Source of the DNA: Euleptes europaea
Lineage: Eukaryota > Chordata > Lepidosauria > Squamata > Sphaerodactylidae
Assembly: GCF_029931775.1 (NCBI RefSeq)
Contig: NC_079323.1
Location: forward strand, 32,010,882-32,074,881
Length of the DNA stretch: 64,000 nucleotides
Reading direction: 5' to 3'
Part shown: piece after piece, positions 36,201 through 47,800 of the stretch
Layout: the number at the start of each line of letters is the position of its first letter
Numbering within the stretch: position 1 is the first letter of the stretch
The notes under the pieces: generated by a model
The model's input: the letters and a program-made list of their open reading frames with translations, nothing else
The model's database searches: none
Told to the model about the DNA's origin: nothing
Position numbers and translations under genes: made by a program

Positions 36201-39200
36201 TGCAGTTTTGGTTTATTGGCAAAGACCATTACTTTAGTTTTTGAGTAATTAACCTCTAGTTGATTGTCAGTGCAATATATCGCAAGCAGGCGCAATGCCC
36301 TCCTGATGCCAATAGATGTTCTAGAAAGAAGAACGGCATCGTCTGCATATAGTAACAGGGGAATGTGCCTATCCACCAGTTTTGGGGGGTGCAGCTCTTG
36401 CTTGTTTAAATATGCTGCCATATCGTTAATGTAAAAATTGAACAATAATGGCGCTAGTATGCAGCCCTGTTTGACCCCCTTCCTTGTTACAATGGGATCA
36501 GTTAGCTGCCCTTGATTGTTACATCTTACCCGTATTGTGGTTCTTTCATATAGGGCTCGAATCAGAAACAGAAGCCGTCTATCGTAGAAGCGCTTAGCTT
36601 TTCCCAGAGAATGGATCTTGGGATTGAGTCAAACGCCGATTTCAAATCAATAAAAGCTGCATACAGTGAGACAGCAGATTTGGCCGCATACTTTGCAATA
36701 AGATGGTCTAGCAACACACAATGATCTATCGTAGAGCGGCCTTCTTACAGAGAGTATTCATTTGTAAATAAAAACCTTCATCACTGAGGAGTTCTTCACA
36801 TGGACCCTCCCAAATGATTTGCCATTAATCACCACCCCTGCAGTTTGTTCTTGGCACCTATTACCAGCTCTCAAAATTTGAGAAGTGCCCACAGATTCAA
36901 CAAGGCTGAGGATTCCTGCTCTTGGCAGTTGAAGAGAACAACAGATTGTGTGCTTATATTAACTGGACAGACCCAAGAATATTAGGGCCCTGTTATCCAA
37001 ACCAGAACTGCACTTATGTAGACAGTACCCAGTAAAGGCGCAAATCCACTGAGCCCTCTCCATCCAGATGGGATTTCACCTTGGTCTAATTATTTATTTG
37101 GACCCAATATACTCCTCTGAGAACAACACTAGCAAGATGATAATGTATTCTTTCATTAACAAGTAACCAGAGTAAAGTAGCTGAGACATGGTCAATCTGT
37201 GTTAAATCTGAAGCTGAGAACGCAGGACACATAACTGCTTAACATTTACCTTATCTTCCAGCCTTTCGTTTTGTGTCTGAGTCACGTAACTGTCTGGAAC
37301 AAAAAATAATAATAATTTAGGTCTCATAGACTTAGTAGGTACATGCACAAGGTGACAGTGGAATACAAAAATTAGTAAAAACCTTAAGTTAATTTTCTCA
37401 GTCGCCTCTGAAGGGAAGAAAAGTTAAAGAGGATGATATCTGAAGAATGCAGAAAACATTAATGCCTATGGAATTTAATTGCCTCTTACCCAAAAGAGTT
37501 TGACATAAATCAAAACCAGCACCATTTGAAGCTGCTCTACATCTAACATACAATGCAGGCTTGACTAGGATTCAAGTAAGGAATTTCCTCTCTCATTTGA
37601 AGACTTTTTTGTACCATCTAGCCCAAGGAAGTGTTCTGGTGAACTCAAAAGCTCACACTGAAGTGTCATTTGGTTGGTCCTAATAAAGAGCCAGTGTGGT
37701 GTAGTGGTTAATCTGGAGAACCGGGTTCAATTCACCACTCCTCCACAGGAAGCCTGCTGGGTGACCTTAGGCCAGTCACAGTTTTCTCAGAACTCTCTCA
37801 GCCCACCCAGAGGCAGGCAATGGCAAACCACTTCTGAACGTCTTTTGCCTTGAAAACCCTATGGGGTTGCCATAAGTCAGCTGTGACTTCACAACACTTC
37901 CCACCACCATTAATAAAAAGTATTGTGGATTGTGTTCTTTTTTGTTTTGTTTTGAGAGTTTTCACTACATCCTGAGCAGTTTGGAAAAGAAATAATACAA
38001 ATCCAGAGCTACCAATTTGTAATTTAGCCTTAGCAAGAGCTGTTTGACATTACTTTTCTAACCAAAGTATTTACCGCTAAGCAAACATCTGCATTTTAAG
38101 CATACAAAGTAGGAACTGCAATAAGATTTTCTACATCCATTCTTTCTAATCTCTTCCCCCGCAGTTTCTAGCACTTTGTTTTTATTCAGTCAGTAGTATT
38201 CTCACCAGAATTAACAGAAAATCAAGAACTGTATAGTCTTGCACGAAGTAGTCTTTATAGGTCTCTACCTTCGATATGTGTTTCCATATAAACATACAAC
38301 CATGTATTATACCATTCCTGAAAGTCTTCACCTGTAGCTAAAAAGTTATAATTATTTTAACTTTCACTCAACTAAACAGAATTACGCTTTTAAGAGTTGT
38401 TTTACTTGCCTTCATATCACAGAGAGAAGCACAAAAACAAAACAAAGAGTGCTACAACAGCACACTGAGAGCCAGCACGGTGTAGTAGTTAAGAACAGTG
38501 ATTTGGAGCAGTGGACTCTAATCTGGAGAACTGGGTTGGTTTCCCCAATCTTATGCATTAAACCAGCTGGGTGACCTTGGGCTAGTCACAGCTCTCTTAG
38601 AGCTCTCTCAGCCCCCACCTACCTCACAGGGTGTCTGTTGTGGGGAAGGGAAGGTGATTGTAAGCCGGTTTAATTCTGCCTTAAGTGGTAGAGAAAGTCC
38701 ACATATAAAAACCAACTCTTCTTCTTCATCTTCAAGGACATCATAAGGGATTATGAAAGTTAAGTAAACCCAGACAGGAATTAGCTGCAACATTAACCAT
38801 TATTTCTCTGAATTTTGCTGCTGAAGGAGTACTCTCACATTTTAAGAAACAGCCCTCTACTATTCCTTGAAAGGATATGTTTTAATTGAAGACCAAATAA
38901 TAGTAATAGGATTTACATTAGGATGAATATACTGAGAATGACAGCTTTAAAATAATGGAGAGGACATTCAAATAATGGTAGAAGCAAAACAACCCTGCAG
39001 TGCAGACATAACAGACTACCATAAATAGGTTTCAGTATCATTCTTACCACTCAAACTTTGCTGTATGGTGAAAGACACGCTACCATCAGAATGGATGTAA
39101 AGATTGTCAATATCCTTCAAGACTATCATCTGTAACATTGAATCTCCTCCTTGAGCTACTAACTCTCTCATTTTACAACAACACTGGAAACAAATAGCCC

Positions 39201-39315
39201 ATGCTTGTTCCTCGCTTATTGGCTGCTCATAATACTGCAAAAACTCAGCCAAGGAGACTTTAATAAGGTCTTTTTTATAACGCATTCCAGAAGGCTGCCC
39301 TCCACCTTTGCCCAT
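21277..39315 (-). CDS. Spire-family actin nucleator, diverged paralogue (12 coding exons)
   Basis: Spire proteins nucleate actin filaments with formins on vesicle membranes. Exons on the minus strand: 39315-39048, 37293-37250, 34713-34549, 33979-33854, 32376-32215, 27668-27539, 27315-27185, 26576-26457, 25043-24982, 23651-23624, 22292-22153, 21409-21277. All have GT-AG borders, and the phases agree at all 11 joins, giving about 502 codons (human SPIRE1 and SPIRE2 have over 700). The KIND domain covers about residues 15-200, with [24 protein letters not shown] and [18 protein letters not shown]2-like repeats lie near 203-221, 239-255 and 271-288 (PKLRPV). SLPTIADL near residue 349 matches SPIRE1 APTLAEL. 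The FYVE-like module has cysteine pairs 384/387, 398/401, 406/409 and 470/473. The start is the only ATG upstream of the KIND domain in exon 1 with a good Kozak context. No Spir-box was found between residues 382 and 383, so an exon may be missing. A possible 33-nt in-phase exon lies at 25322-25290 but is weak. Family membership is firm; orthology is inferred. Confidence 0.92.
22510..22779. mobile_element. Short inverted-terminal element, family unknown
   Basis: AGGGCCAAACTGGACATGAC at the left and GTCTTATCTAGTTTGGCCCT at the right are inverted copies with a few changes. The 230-bp interior is GC-richer and non-coding. It lies in a Spire-gene intron. No clear target duplication was seen. Confidence 0.6.
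23128..23427 (+). repeat. tRNA-derived SINE, family 1
   Basis: Near-identical in plan to the copy at 904. The short direct repeat GTCAGTAG lies at 23120-23127 and 23428-23435. It is in a Spire-gene intron. Confidence 0.85.
24477..24778. mobile_element. Palindromic (foldback) element with 119-bp arms
   Basis: 24476-24594 and 24627-24745 are reverse complements with about three differences. The 32-bp loop holds two copies of CAGTGTCAAGTGTGT. A 12-bp direct repeat, TTAAAAGACCGT, at 24465-24476 and 24779-24790 looks like a target duplication. It lies in a Spire-gene intron, between the exons at 25043-24982 and 23651-23624. Confidence 0.82.
27745..27840. mobile_element. About 90-bp MITE with CAGTGCAATCC ends
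   Basis: GCAGTGCAATCCTAAACAG at the left pairs with CTGCTTAGAATTGCACTGT at the right. Related copies lie at 46146 and 46796. Confidence 0.65.
28183..30616 (-). repeat. L1-like LINE with ORF1 but no ORF2, 19-bp target duplication
   Basis: Perfect 19-bp direct repeats, AGTCCTTGATGAAAATTTC, lie at 28164-28182 and 30617-30635. On the minus strand the 5' part (30616 to about 29750) is GC-richer, like an L1 5' UTR. 29561-29064 encodes a coiled-coil ORF1-type protein, with repeated [20 protein letters not shown]-like heptads. The 3' end is AT-rich with AATAAAATTTATTTT. No reverse transcriptase is present. It sits in a Spire-gene intron, between the exons at 32376-32215 and 27668-27539. Confidence 0.82.
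30780..31500. repeat. Duplicated block inside a Spire-gene intron
   Basis: CTACTAT..TGTTGACACAAGTG..CTCTTCATGCCTTCA..GTGTGCTTTGGACAGAAACT occurs at about 30889-30975 and again at 31352-31455. Between them lies unrelated sequence with an AATAAAGTCTTGTTTAAC on the minus strand, possibly a solo-LTR-like insert. Confidence 0.5.
32692..32912 (+). repeat. tRNA-Ala-like SINE, family 3
   Basis: The tRNA-like head GTGCTGTGGCTCAGTGG has an intact anticodon arm with loop TTGGCAT and B box GGTTCAATCCCCG. The body ends GTTCATATGTTC. It lies about 300 bases upstream of a Spire-gene exon. Confidence 0.88.
34994..36745 (-). repeat. 5'-truncated non-LTR LINE with a long open reverse transcriptase
   Basis: Translated on the minus strand: [36 protein letters not shown] (catalytic YADD box), then [20 protein letters not shown] and a C-terminal C..C..H..C region ([19 protein letters not shown]). 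At least 418 codons are open up to a stop at about 35190. An 11-bp target duplication, TACAGAGAGTA, lies at 34983-34993 and 36746-36756. The N-terminal half of the RT and the endonuclease are absent, so it cannot move alone. The element at 12933 is of the same family. The exact clade was not assigned. Confidence 0.85.
37688..37912 (+). repeat. tRNA-derived SINE, family 2 with Sauria-type tail
   Basis: Head GAGCCAGTGTGGTGTAGTGG, then GGCAATGGCAAACCACTTCT and GGGGTTGCCATAAGTCAGCT. The tail is of the BovB-partner type, so this copy is a composite. Confidence 0.75.
38469..38733 (+). repeat. tRNA-derived SINE, family 2
   Basis: GAGCCAGCACGGTGTAGTAG head and AACCAACTCTTCTTCTTC end. It lies in the first intron of the Spire-family gene. 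Confidence 0.8.
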
Positions 39316-40887
39316 TTTGAAGAAACCTTAGCTACCGTGCAGATGAATAAGCAATGCACCCTTGAGCCCTTTTATGTGTTCATACTCTATAGAGAAGTAA
39401 AAGTCTGGAGAGTCACAGCTCCAGGCAAATTTCAGGTGTTGCTGTTTAAGAGGGGATGAGGCTGTTCTTTCTTAAAGTCATAGAAACATTTTTGTGCACT
39501 GTAGTGAGGTGGGCTGAAAACTAATAGTAGACTGGGTTGATTGTGTCAGTAACAAAAACAGCAAAACTGTGTCAGCAACAGGCAAGCTAGGGGTTTCCAC
39601 TAATTCAGGGCACACCTTAAATATTCTGAAAACTTTGTAAATTAACCAAAAGACCCAAAGACTCAATAAGGACTGAGCGTGCTCCAGGAGGCACAAATGC
39701 TGAACAAATTAAAAGGGGGGGGGGAACCTCCTGAGGATCATGTACATTTGGGTATGGGAAGAAAATTTCCAAAATGATATATCCCCACCCCGATTTCCCC
39801 AGCTTCTCTGTAACACATTTGAACTTTATAAGCATGCATTGGCCATATATGCTCCATCTGTAGCAGATAAGGAACCTTTATGACTTAAACTGTAGAAGTT
39901 TATTGATTTCTACTTTTGAAGATCCCCAGCTGTCTTTTTGTCTGACTCTAATCGCAGCTCCATTTTTAAGTGTGACAATCTGCAGCCATGGGCTTTACAT
40001 CATGCCCAATATCTTGCTCTCTTCTCCTTTTAAAATGTTGCTTAATATCCAGTAAGGAAAAGCAACCACATTTAAACCTGCAGTCCATCTTTCAAACGTG
40101 CATATCAACAGCAACAAAGAAGCTAAAAAAACTTTAAGTGGTGTGTGAAATTGGTCCTTGCGTCCAATCATATATTAAAAGTAATTGTATGAAATTTTAA
40201 TGATTGATAAATTCATTGTGGCAGAAGCTTTTATGGGATAGTCCTCACTTCATCAGATATACACAATTTACTCAGCTGAGATATACATGTATACGTGCAA
40301 ACATGTGTGTGTGACTAATAGAGAGAGAAAAAATAAACAGTCACAGAACCATGAAATGCATCGGTCACATTTCATGCTTTTGATCTTGTGGTTTACAACT
40401 CCCCCCCCCCAATAACACTGTGTGTGTGAGACAGATCTCTCAGCTGAGGACACACTTCATGAACCTGATGAAGTACATCCCAGTTCACAAAAGCTTCTCC
40501 CGCAGTCTATTACTTTTTAAGCTGCCGCAACGAAGCTCCTTATTGTATTTTATTTTTTTTAGTAATTCCCTTTATAGATAGAACTTACTTCCAGATACTC
40601 CACTAGCCTACATCAAAGTCCAAAAGCAAATGCAAGGTAATACTTTTGATTAGAATGGACCACAACACAAACTAGCATGCAAGCTTCCACGTTCTCCAAA
40701 TATTCTTCATCGTGCAGGGTGCTGGGAGAGGGGGAATGTTGCCTGCCATAATCTTTAAAATTCCTTTTGGGATTTCTCCAACCCCCTTCCCCACCCAATC
40801 CAGCATGAATTGTTCTGGATAATTGTTCTGGGTTATCTGGTCATGATCAGCATTACATACTATACGACTTTTGTTTTTGTCTTGGAC
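39316..40887. other. Spire-gene upstream region, no repeat family recognised
   Basis: This is the sequence upstream of the Spire-family start codon. It holds no clear CpG island or TATA box. A G run lies at 39715-39724 and a C run at 40401-40411. No exon was recognised; untranslated leader exons could lie here. Confidence 0.35.
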
Positions 40888-40895
40888 CAGACTAG

Positions 40896-41563
40896 TAGAG
40901 TTGCCAAGTCCCCCTTTGCCACCGGCGGGAGGTTTCTGGGGTGGAGCCTGAGGAGGGCGGGGTTTTGGGAGGGTGCTTCAATGCCATAGAGTCCAATTGC
41001 CAAAGGCGGCCCTTTTCTCCAGGGGAACTGATCTCTTTCGCCTGAAGATCTGTTGTGCTAGCACCTGGAGGTTGTGAATTCAAAATGAAAGCACAAGCAA
41101 AAGAAAGACGTCTTACTTTGCCGCCCATGCATACAAGGAAGGCACGCTCCTTCGTATATTGAATGAACTCTGCACGGAAAGACTAAGAGCTTGAAAAGGT
41201 TTCACATGAAATGGAATTATACCAGATTTCCATTGCACGACGTCTTGTTTCCGTGGCCTGATAGTTGCAATTTATATGTATGGACTTGAAACGAATTGAG
41301 CATTATTGCCTAGATTTACCATTTTGTAACGCTTTTTGCGCTGTTATATTGGGTCTCTATTAGACCAATGGTAAACTTCCAGTTTGCTCAACGGAGGTTG
41401 TTTGTGAGAATTTATTCTCAATATATTTTTTTTCTAAACAGCAATATCGTATTTAGCAACTTCATTGTGGGTTTGCTTTTGCTTGTGCTTTCATTTTGAA
41501 TTCACAACTCCTGAGCAGCACCTGTAGATGGTGTTGACTAGCACCTGGAGGTTGGCAACCCTA
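40896..41563. mobile_element. hAT-type MITE carrying a nested insert
   Basis: The outer element has ends TAGAGTTGCC and GGCAACCCTA and a perfect 8-bp target duplication, CAGACTAG, at 40888-40895 and 41564-41571. About 465 bases (41074-41537) are inserted near its right end. The 16-mer CTAGCACCTGGAGGTT is present on both sides of the insert (41058-41073 and 41538-41553). Confidence 0.85.
41074..41537. mobile_element. Nested insert with a perfect 30-bp inverted repeat, family unknown
   Basis: 41074-41103 (starting GTGAATTCAAAATGAAAGC) and 41476-41505 are exact reverse complements over 30 bases, extending a few more with a gap. The interior is AT-rich and non-coding. 32 bases (AACTCCTGAGCAGC..GTGTTGA) follow the right repeat before the duplicated 16-mer. 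I do not recognise the family. Confidence 0.7.
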
Positions 41564-41719
41564 CAGACTAGTCATCTGCAAACCCCCCCCCCCCCGCCGA
41601 TGTGTTCTTAACTCAGAAATAAATCCCGCTGAGTTTAATGGGATTTATTTCCAAGGAAGCAGGCCTCAGCTTGCTGCCCTACAGGAAATACCAAAAAAAA
41701 GAACTGCAGGCCCTACAAC

Positions 41720-41874
41720 ACCCGCCTTGCACTTCCGCTTTATGAGAAGAAGCCCCGCCCCCCCAACTGAATCGCTCCTCCCTCTAGCGACCGTTTGGTT
41801 GAGGCCTTCAACCGCTATCCCCCCCCCCCACCTCGCTGTGATTTGGTTCAGCCCACACCCTCCTCCCGGAAAAG
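41720..41874 (+). promoter_or_regulatory. GC-rich leader and probable core promoter of NEPRO
   Basis: This is a short C- and CpG-richer block directly upstream of the NEPRO ATG, in otherwise AT-leaning DNA. It includes a GC-box-like CCCCGCCCC at about 41752. No TATA box is evident. The Spire-family start codon lies 2.5 kb away on the opposite strand, with repeats between, so a shared bidirectional promoter is not supported. Confidence 0.35.
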
Positions 41875-44800
41875 ATGGCGGCGCCCACAAGCGGAGATGC
41901 GGTATGGAATCGGCTGGACGTGCCGTGGCCCGCTTGTAGCGGTACGGTGGCCGTGTCAGCCCAACATTCCTCAGGTGAACAGCCGCGGAGTCGGGGGATG
42001 CGGGGGCTCCACAGGCAACACGCGTGCTCTCAAGTTTAGAATCGTGTCGGGCTGCTTGCGTTCAAGCGTGCGAGTACGACACGTGCTGGGTTTGCATCTT
42101 GCACGCTTTGGAATGTAGCTGAGCAGCACTATATTTCTTACAAAGGGATTTCAAAGGGAGATTGGAAAGAGAAACTGCTGAATTGCAGTTGATATTCAAA
42201 CTGAAGTCAATGCATTTACCTGGGCTGAATCAAGACCTTGCATTCATGGCTCATGACCAATGCTGGTTTCTCCACACCCATCTCTCCCCTGGGCATCACA
42301 GACTCTTTTTTTAAAAAAAAAAAATTTTTATTCTCTCATTTTAATATATCAACATAAAATCATAGTATCCAATAGTAACAAAAACTAATAATGCTAAAAA
42401 TTATATAATATTACTACGTTATTCTCAAGTTGACTTCCCCCCCACCCTCTTCTATCTTAAAATAAATTGTATAAACTTTTGCTAACAGAGCTAACCCCAA
42501 TACTATTTTAATTCACATATTCTTATCCTATCTAACAAATCAACATCTAATATAAAATTAATAGAAAGTGTAAATATGGGATTAGATCAAATAATATCCA
42601 TGGTCCCATTAAAAAATTAAGTTAACATCACAGACGCTTCTGCATACCACACCTAATCCCATCACGCCTGCTATTCACATTGACATACTGTTAACATTTA
42701 CATACTAATGCTTGTCTGAATTCACTCTCCTCTACTTAAAGACAGATGGATTCACATTCTAGCTGTGTCTGAAGAAGTGAGCTGTGGCTCACGAAAGCTT
42801 GCACTCTGCCAGAAAACATTTTTGTTAGTCTTTAAGGTGCTACTGGACTCTTGCTCTTTTCTATATTTTTCAGGAATTTAAGGCTCGTGCGCTGGGCAAG
42901 TTAAGCATTTTTAAGTATCGTTGACTATAATAGAACAGAGGCCTGGGCTGAGGGTTATAATTCTATATGCATTTATTCGACAGTGTGCTCCGTCAACTTC
43001 AGTGTGATTTATTTCCCAACGAACATATGCATGGAGCGGTGGTCTCTGATCTGGAGAACCGGGTTTGAGTCCCCGCTCTTACACATGAAGCCAGCTGGGT
43101 AACCTTGGGCTAGTCACAGCTCTCTTAAAGCTCTTTCAGCCCCACCCACCTCACAGGGTGTCTGTTGTGGGGAAGGGAAGGTGATTGTAAGCCGGTTTGA
43201 TTCTCCCTTAAGTAGTAGAGAAAGTTGGCATATAAAAAAACAACTCTTCTTCTACGCTGCATCTCTCTTCAGTTAAAACTTTGAACTCTGAAAATGGATT
43301 TTAAAAGATTATTTGAATCCAATGTGTTCATTTTCAAGATGAGGACTAAGTAAAAAAAAATGTTGACTTTCAAGTGGATTTGAATTTCCTGGAATTATGG
43401 GAGCAAGTTGGGGGAGGGCTTGAAAGGAGTTTAATGGAATTTGAGCCATGCTTCTTATGGCAATTATTTTGTTGCATAGCTGCACTGTATTGTTGCACAG
43501 TTGCATAGAAATGCCTTATTTTTTTTCTTTTTTAGTGAAATGCCTTTCATCTGTTATGAAGAGGTGTCGTGCTGTAAAAGACATCCTAAAAAGTAAAGCT
43601 GTGGTTGCAGAAGGAAAAACCTTGCATGCCATCCTGTATAATTTCCACTACCAAATGAGTCGCCATAGGCCCTACCGATCTCTCAAACAGGTCAGAAAAT
43701 AGAAAGAGCCTCAGAATTTATGTAGGCATGATGATTGGAAGAATTCTTTAGTTTGAACCTCTGGTTGTCAGTCACCACTTTTTCACAGCTTAGGACCCAC
43801 AATTTAAAGAGCCGTTTCTCCTCAAATGTCCCTCTGTGCCATCTGCAGTCTTTTCGTTGTCACCTTCCAGTTATGCTCCCACATAAAACGACCCTGGCAG
43901 ACTAGAGCCTATTTCTTGTGCACAGTAGCTCTCAACTTGTGGAACAGATTCCCTAAGGGGGGCACTAACATCAGAAATTCTTAGGGGGTGTTGTTAAGGG
44001 CATTTTGTAAGCAGTGGCTTTTAATGAGCTATATGTTATAGGCATTTTCTTGGGGAGGGGGTAAATGAGTTTTTACTGTATTTTATATATTTTTAGTGTT
44101 TGGAATTATAGGCTGCCTTGAGCCACAAGGGAAAGATGGGAAATAAATAAATAAATGTACCAGGGATAATGAAGATAATGTATTAACTATAGGTTTGGGT
44201 GGTTAGCCATGTTAGCTTTTAGTAGCAGAACAAAATTGGAGCCTAGTAGCACCTTAAAAACAACAATACCCTGGGAACTTTTGTTGGGCTCTAAGGTGCT
44301 ACTGGATTCAAATTTGAATTAACTATATTATCTTAGCCCTGACCTGGATAGCCCAGGGTAGCTCGATCGCATCACATCTCAGAAACAATGCAGAGTCAGC
44401 CTTGGTCAGTATTTGGACAGGAGACCACCAAGGAAGTCCAGGGTTGCTGTGCAGAGGCAGGTAATGGCAAACCACCTCTGAAAACATTTGCCTTAAAAAC
44501 CGTACAGGGGTCACCATAAGTCAGCTGTGAATTGTTGGCAAAAAAGTGTATAATCTTAAATACTAGCCCTGTTCACGTTACGGTGAACACATGTACTTCT
44601 GTGTAAGAACCAATGCCCACTCACTTTGCAATTGAAACAGCCATTGGCACCCAGACTCCTCTGAGGGCGCAGCAGAATAGGGCTTGCAGGTCAGAACAGG
44701 GCTGTTCTCAGTGTGCGTTCTTGGTAAATTTGTGTGTTTTCCAAAACATGTTGAAGTGTCTCTTCAGTTCCTCTCGTCTTCATAATGATGGACATTTTCC

Positions 44801-47800
44801 CAGTAATACAGGAAGAATGCTGTTCTTTTTATTTATACATATTGCTTTGCCATAGAATAGAAACTCAGATGTTATGAACATAGGTATCACCAGGTATAAA
44901 AGTAAAGACTTCTAAGATTAAAAGCTTGTTTTTGAAGCTAATCAGGCAAAGTATGTGCAAATATGTGAGATTTTTTTTCTGTTTCAGGTACAACAGTGTT
45001 TGAAGCGTTTAAATCTAATGAATCTGGAGCAGTCGATTGAAAAACTTGCTGGGTTGACCTCCATGTAAGTAGCATGTAACTGGCCCTCTTCACCAATAAT
45101 CCTAAGCAACTCTACTCAGAAGTAAGTCCCATATTAACAGTGGGGCTTGCTTCCAGGTAAGTGTTGTTACAGTTGCAGCCTGTGTGTGTGGTTCTGTGCC
45201 TTACCAGGCAGCAATAAATTTTGATGAACAGATGTGTGATGGTGTAAGATTGTGGAAGCTTTCAAATTACACTTCTCTCTTTGATAGAGAGTAAAGAGAT
45301 CCATGTAGTTAAAAATCTATCATTAATGGAAGCTGATGTCTACAGAAACCATTCTTTCTATGTGACCAATCCAGCATGTTAGTAACCCTTTATATGAAAT
45401 TCAATCCTTTATATATAGTGCAATCCTGTGCAGTTACTCCAGTTTAAGAAGAAGAGTTGGCAGAGTATTATATGCCAACCTTCTCTACCACTTAAAGAAG
45501 AATCAAACCGGCTTACAATCCCCTTCCCACAACAGACACCCTGTGAGGTAGGTGGGGCTGAGAGAGCTCTAAGAAGCTGTGACTAGCCCTAGATCACCCA
45601 GCTGGCATCATGTGGAGGAGTGGGGAAACCAATCCAGTTCACCAGATTAGCATCCACCACTCATGAGGAGTGGGGAATCAAACCCGGTTCTCCAGATAAG
45701 AGTCCACCACTCCAAACCACTGCTCTTAACCACTACACCAAGCTGGCATAGACTGGAGTAGCCCTATGTAGTATTGGTGTGTTAGCCATTTTTGAGGAAA
45801 ACTCAGATAACAAAAGTGCAACTGTTAAGTACACTGGCATTTAATAGATAATTGAATCATTATTAGAGAAACAATTTGCGGCAAAATGTTCTGCTTGTGA
45901 ATCAGATATTAAGAAATTGTGTTAAGCCAAGTATATCCATGTAGCCCTGTATCTTTCTTCAAAGTTTCTCTTATTTTACAGGAAACAGAAATCTGAACAT
46001 CCCAAAGAGAGCTTGGTTCCCAGCCAACCTGTGATTGAAGTGGTGCTGGTGAAGATTTTGGGTGGCTGCAAGCTCTTGTTACGTTTGCTTGAATGCTGTT
46101 GCATGGCATTTCGGTATCCTTCTAATAAATGTTTGGGATCTAACAGTGCAATCTTCAGCAGACGTATACCTTTAAGCCCATTGACTTCAATGGATTTAGA
46201 AAGGTGTAACTGTGCTTGATTGCGCTGTAAGAGTTCGGAATCTATTTTGTAATTTCTTGCAATTCTTTTTTGGAAATGCAGAACGGCATGAGATGCCATG
46301 GGTTTGTCACACAAGACAGTCTTGATCGATAATTCTTGTACTTATCAAGGAAGCATCCTGTTGTATGTTTCAGTCTTCCATTATTAACTTTTGCAACTCG
46401 GTGTGGTTCCGTAAGTTAGCCTAAATAATTTTCTGGGTTTTGTCCTTGGGGCTGTCTTAGGATCTCTTTGCTCTGAGTTCCTCCATTTGCAGAGAATGTA
46501 GGTGTTTAACTTGCCATTATTATTATTTTTTTGGTCAGTTGACCATCCTTAATCAATGTGCTCTTCAGCTTCTTTCTTAAGCATCTGTGTTTGGAAGAAC
46601 ACATACTGTACAACACTGTTGTTTTGGGATTGCTGAGCAGATTATGGTTTGTATATGCATTAAACATTTTTGTTTCGTTTCTACATTCCACCTGGCATTT
46701 CATTGGCAGAGTATCAGCTTCACACGTTGCCAACTAACAGCTGCACAGTGGTGTAAGGTCACTACTCAGTTAGCAGTGGACCCAGTATTCTTTACAGTGC
46801 AATTCTAAACAGAGTTACACCCTTCTAAGTCCAGTAAGTCAGTGGGTTTAAAAGGTGTAACTCTTTTTAGGATTGCACTGGCAATCATCTGCTTGTTTCA
46901 ATGTAGTTATAGGTCAGAGATGAAACTGATCTGATCAGCTTTGTTCTAAACAAATAAAATTGTTGTTTTAAAAATAAACCAATCACCCTAAATCTCTGGT
47001 TCCCTAGTTGCAACTGGAAAACAAGCATTTACTTTTAAAAGGACTGATAAAATGCCAGACCAGTGCCTGTTCTTCCGCTGGTCCTTCTTTCAGTCTGGCA
47101 TCAGTAACTAAAACATGGATTCCTCCATGTTAAGCATTATGATGAGGGAAAGTGGATTAGGTCAACCTAATGGAGGTGGAAATTGGCTAGGGAAGGTGTG
47201 GGATTTATCTGAGAGAAGAACAGACGAAATGGATGCTGCCTAACAAATATGTTTTCATGTTTCCCTTTTTTAAAATCAGGATTCTCTATAGAGGTGTGCT
47301 AAAAAGCCTCAGTTCCTTATATGAGAGCCTGATTGAATTGCTTCGGGAAGTTTCAGAAAGTAAGCCAAGGCCTTATATTAAAGAATTTGCCTTTCCTTCT
47401 GAAATAAATGAATTTCTCGGAACTGCTTATTTGGAGATTCAGAAGAAAATGCCCAAGGCATTACAAAAAAAGGCCAAAACAACATGGATGGCTAAACTGT
47501 TTCCAGTAAGCAAGACCCGGGCATCAGTGCATGCAACAGTTCCTTCAGCAGTCAGAAACAAAGTGCCGAATGCCGAGAAATCCCTTGACATTGGACAGCC
47601 AGTTTGGATAAACAGAACCAATCAAGGTAACAGCCTCTTAATTTGGAACGGATGGGTGATGGTGATTGATCTTGTATGACTGGGGACAGCAAATGTGTGT
47701 GCAGTCTCTCTCCTAGTTCTCCCTTCTTTGGTTTTCCGAGTGTCTTGTATAAACTAAATTGCTAGAACCTCATGACCAGTTTTAATTCAACAGCATTATC

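Noticed and set aside
39315-41875. A shared bidirectional promoter for the Spire-family gene and NEPRO
   Set aside because: The two start codons are 2.5 kb apart with a nested transposon between, and CpG enrichment is seen only at NEPRO.
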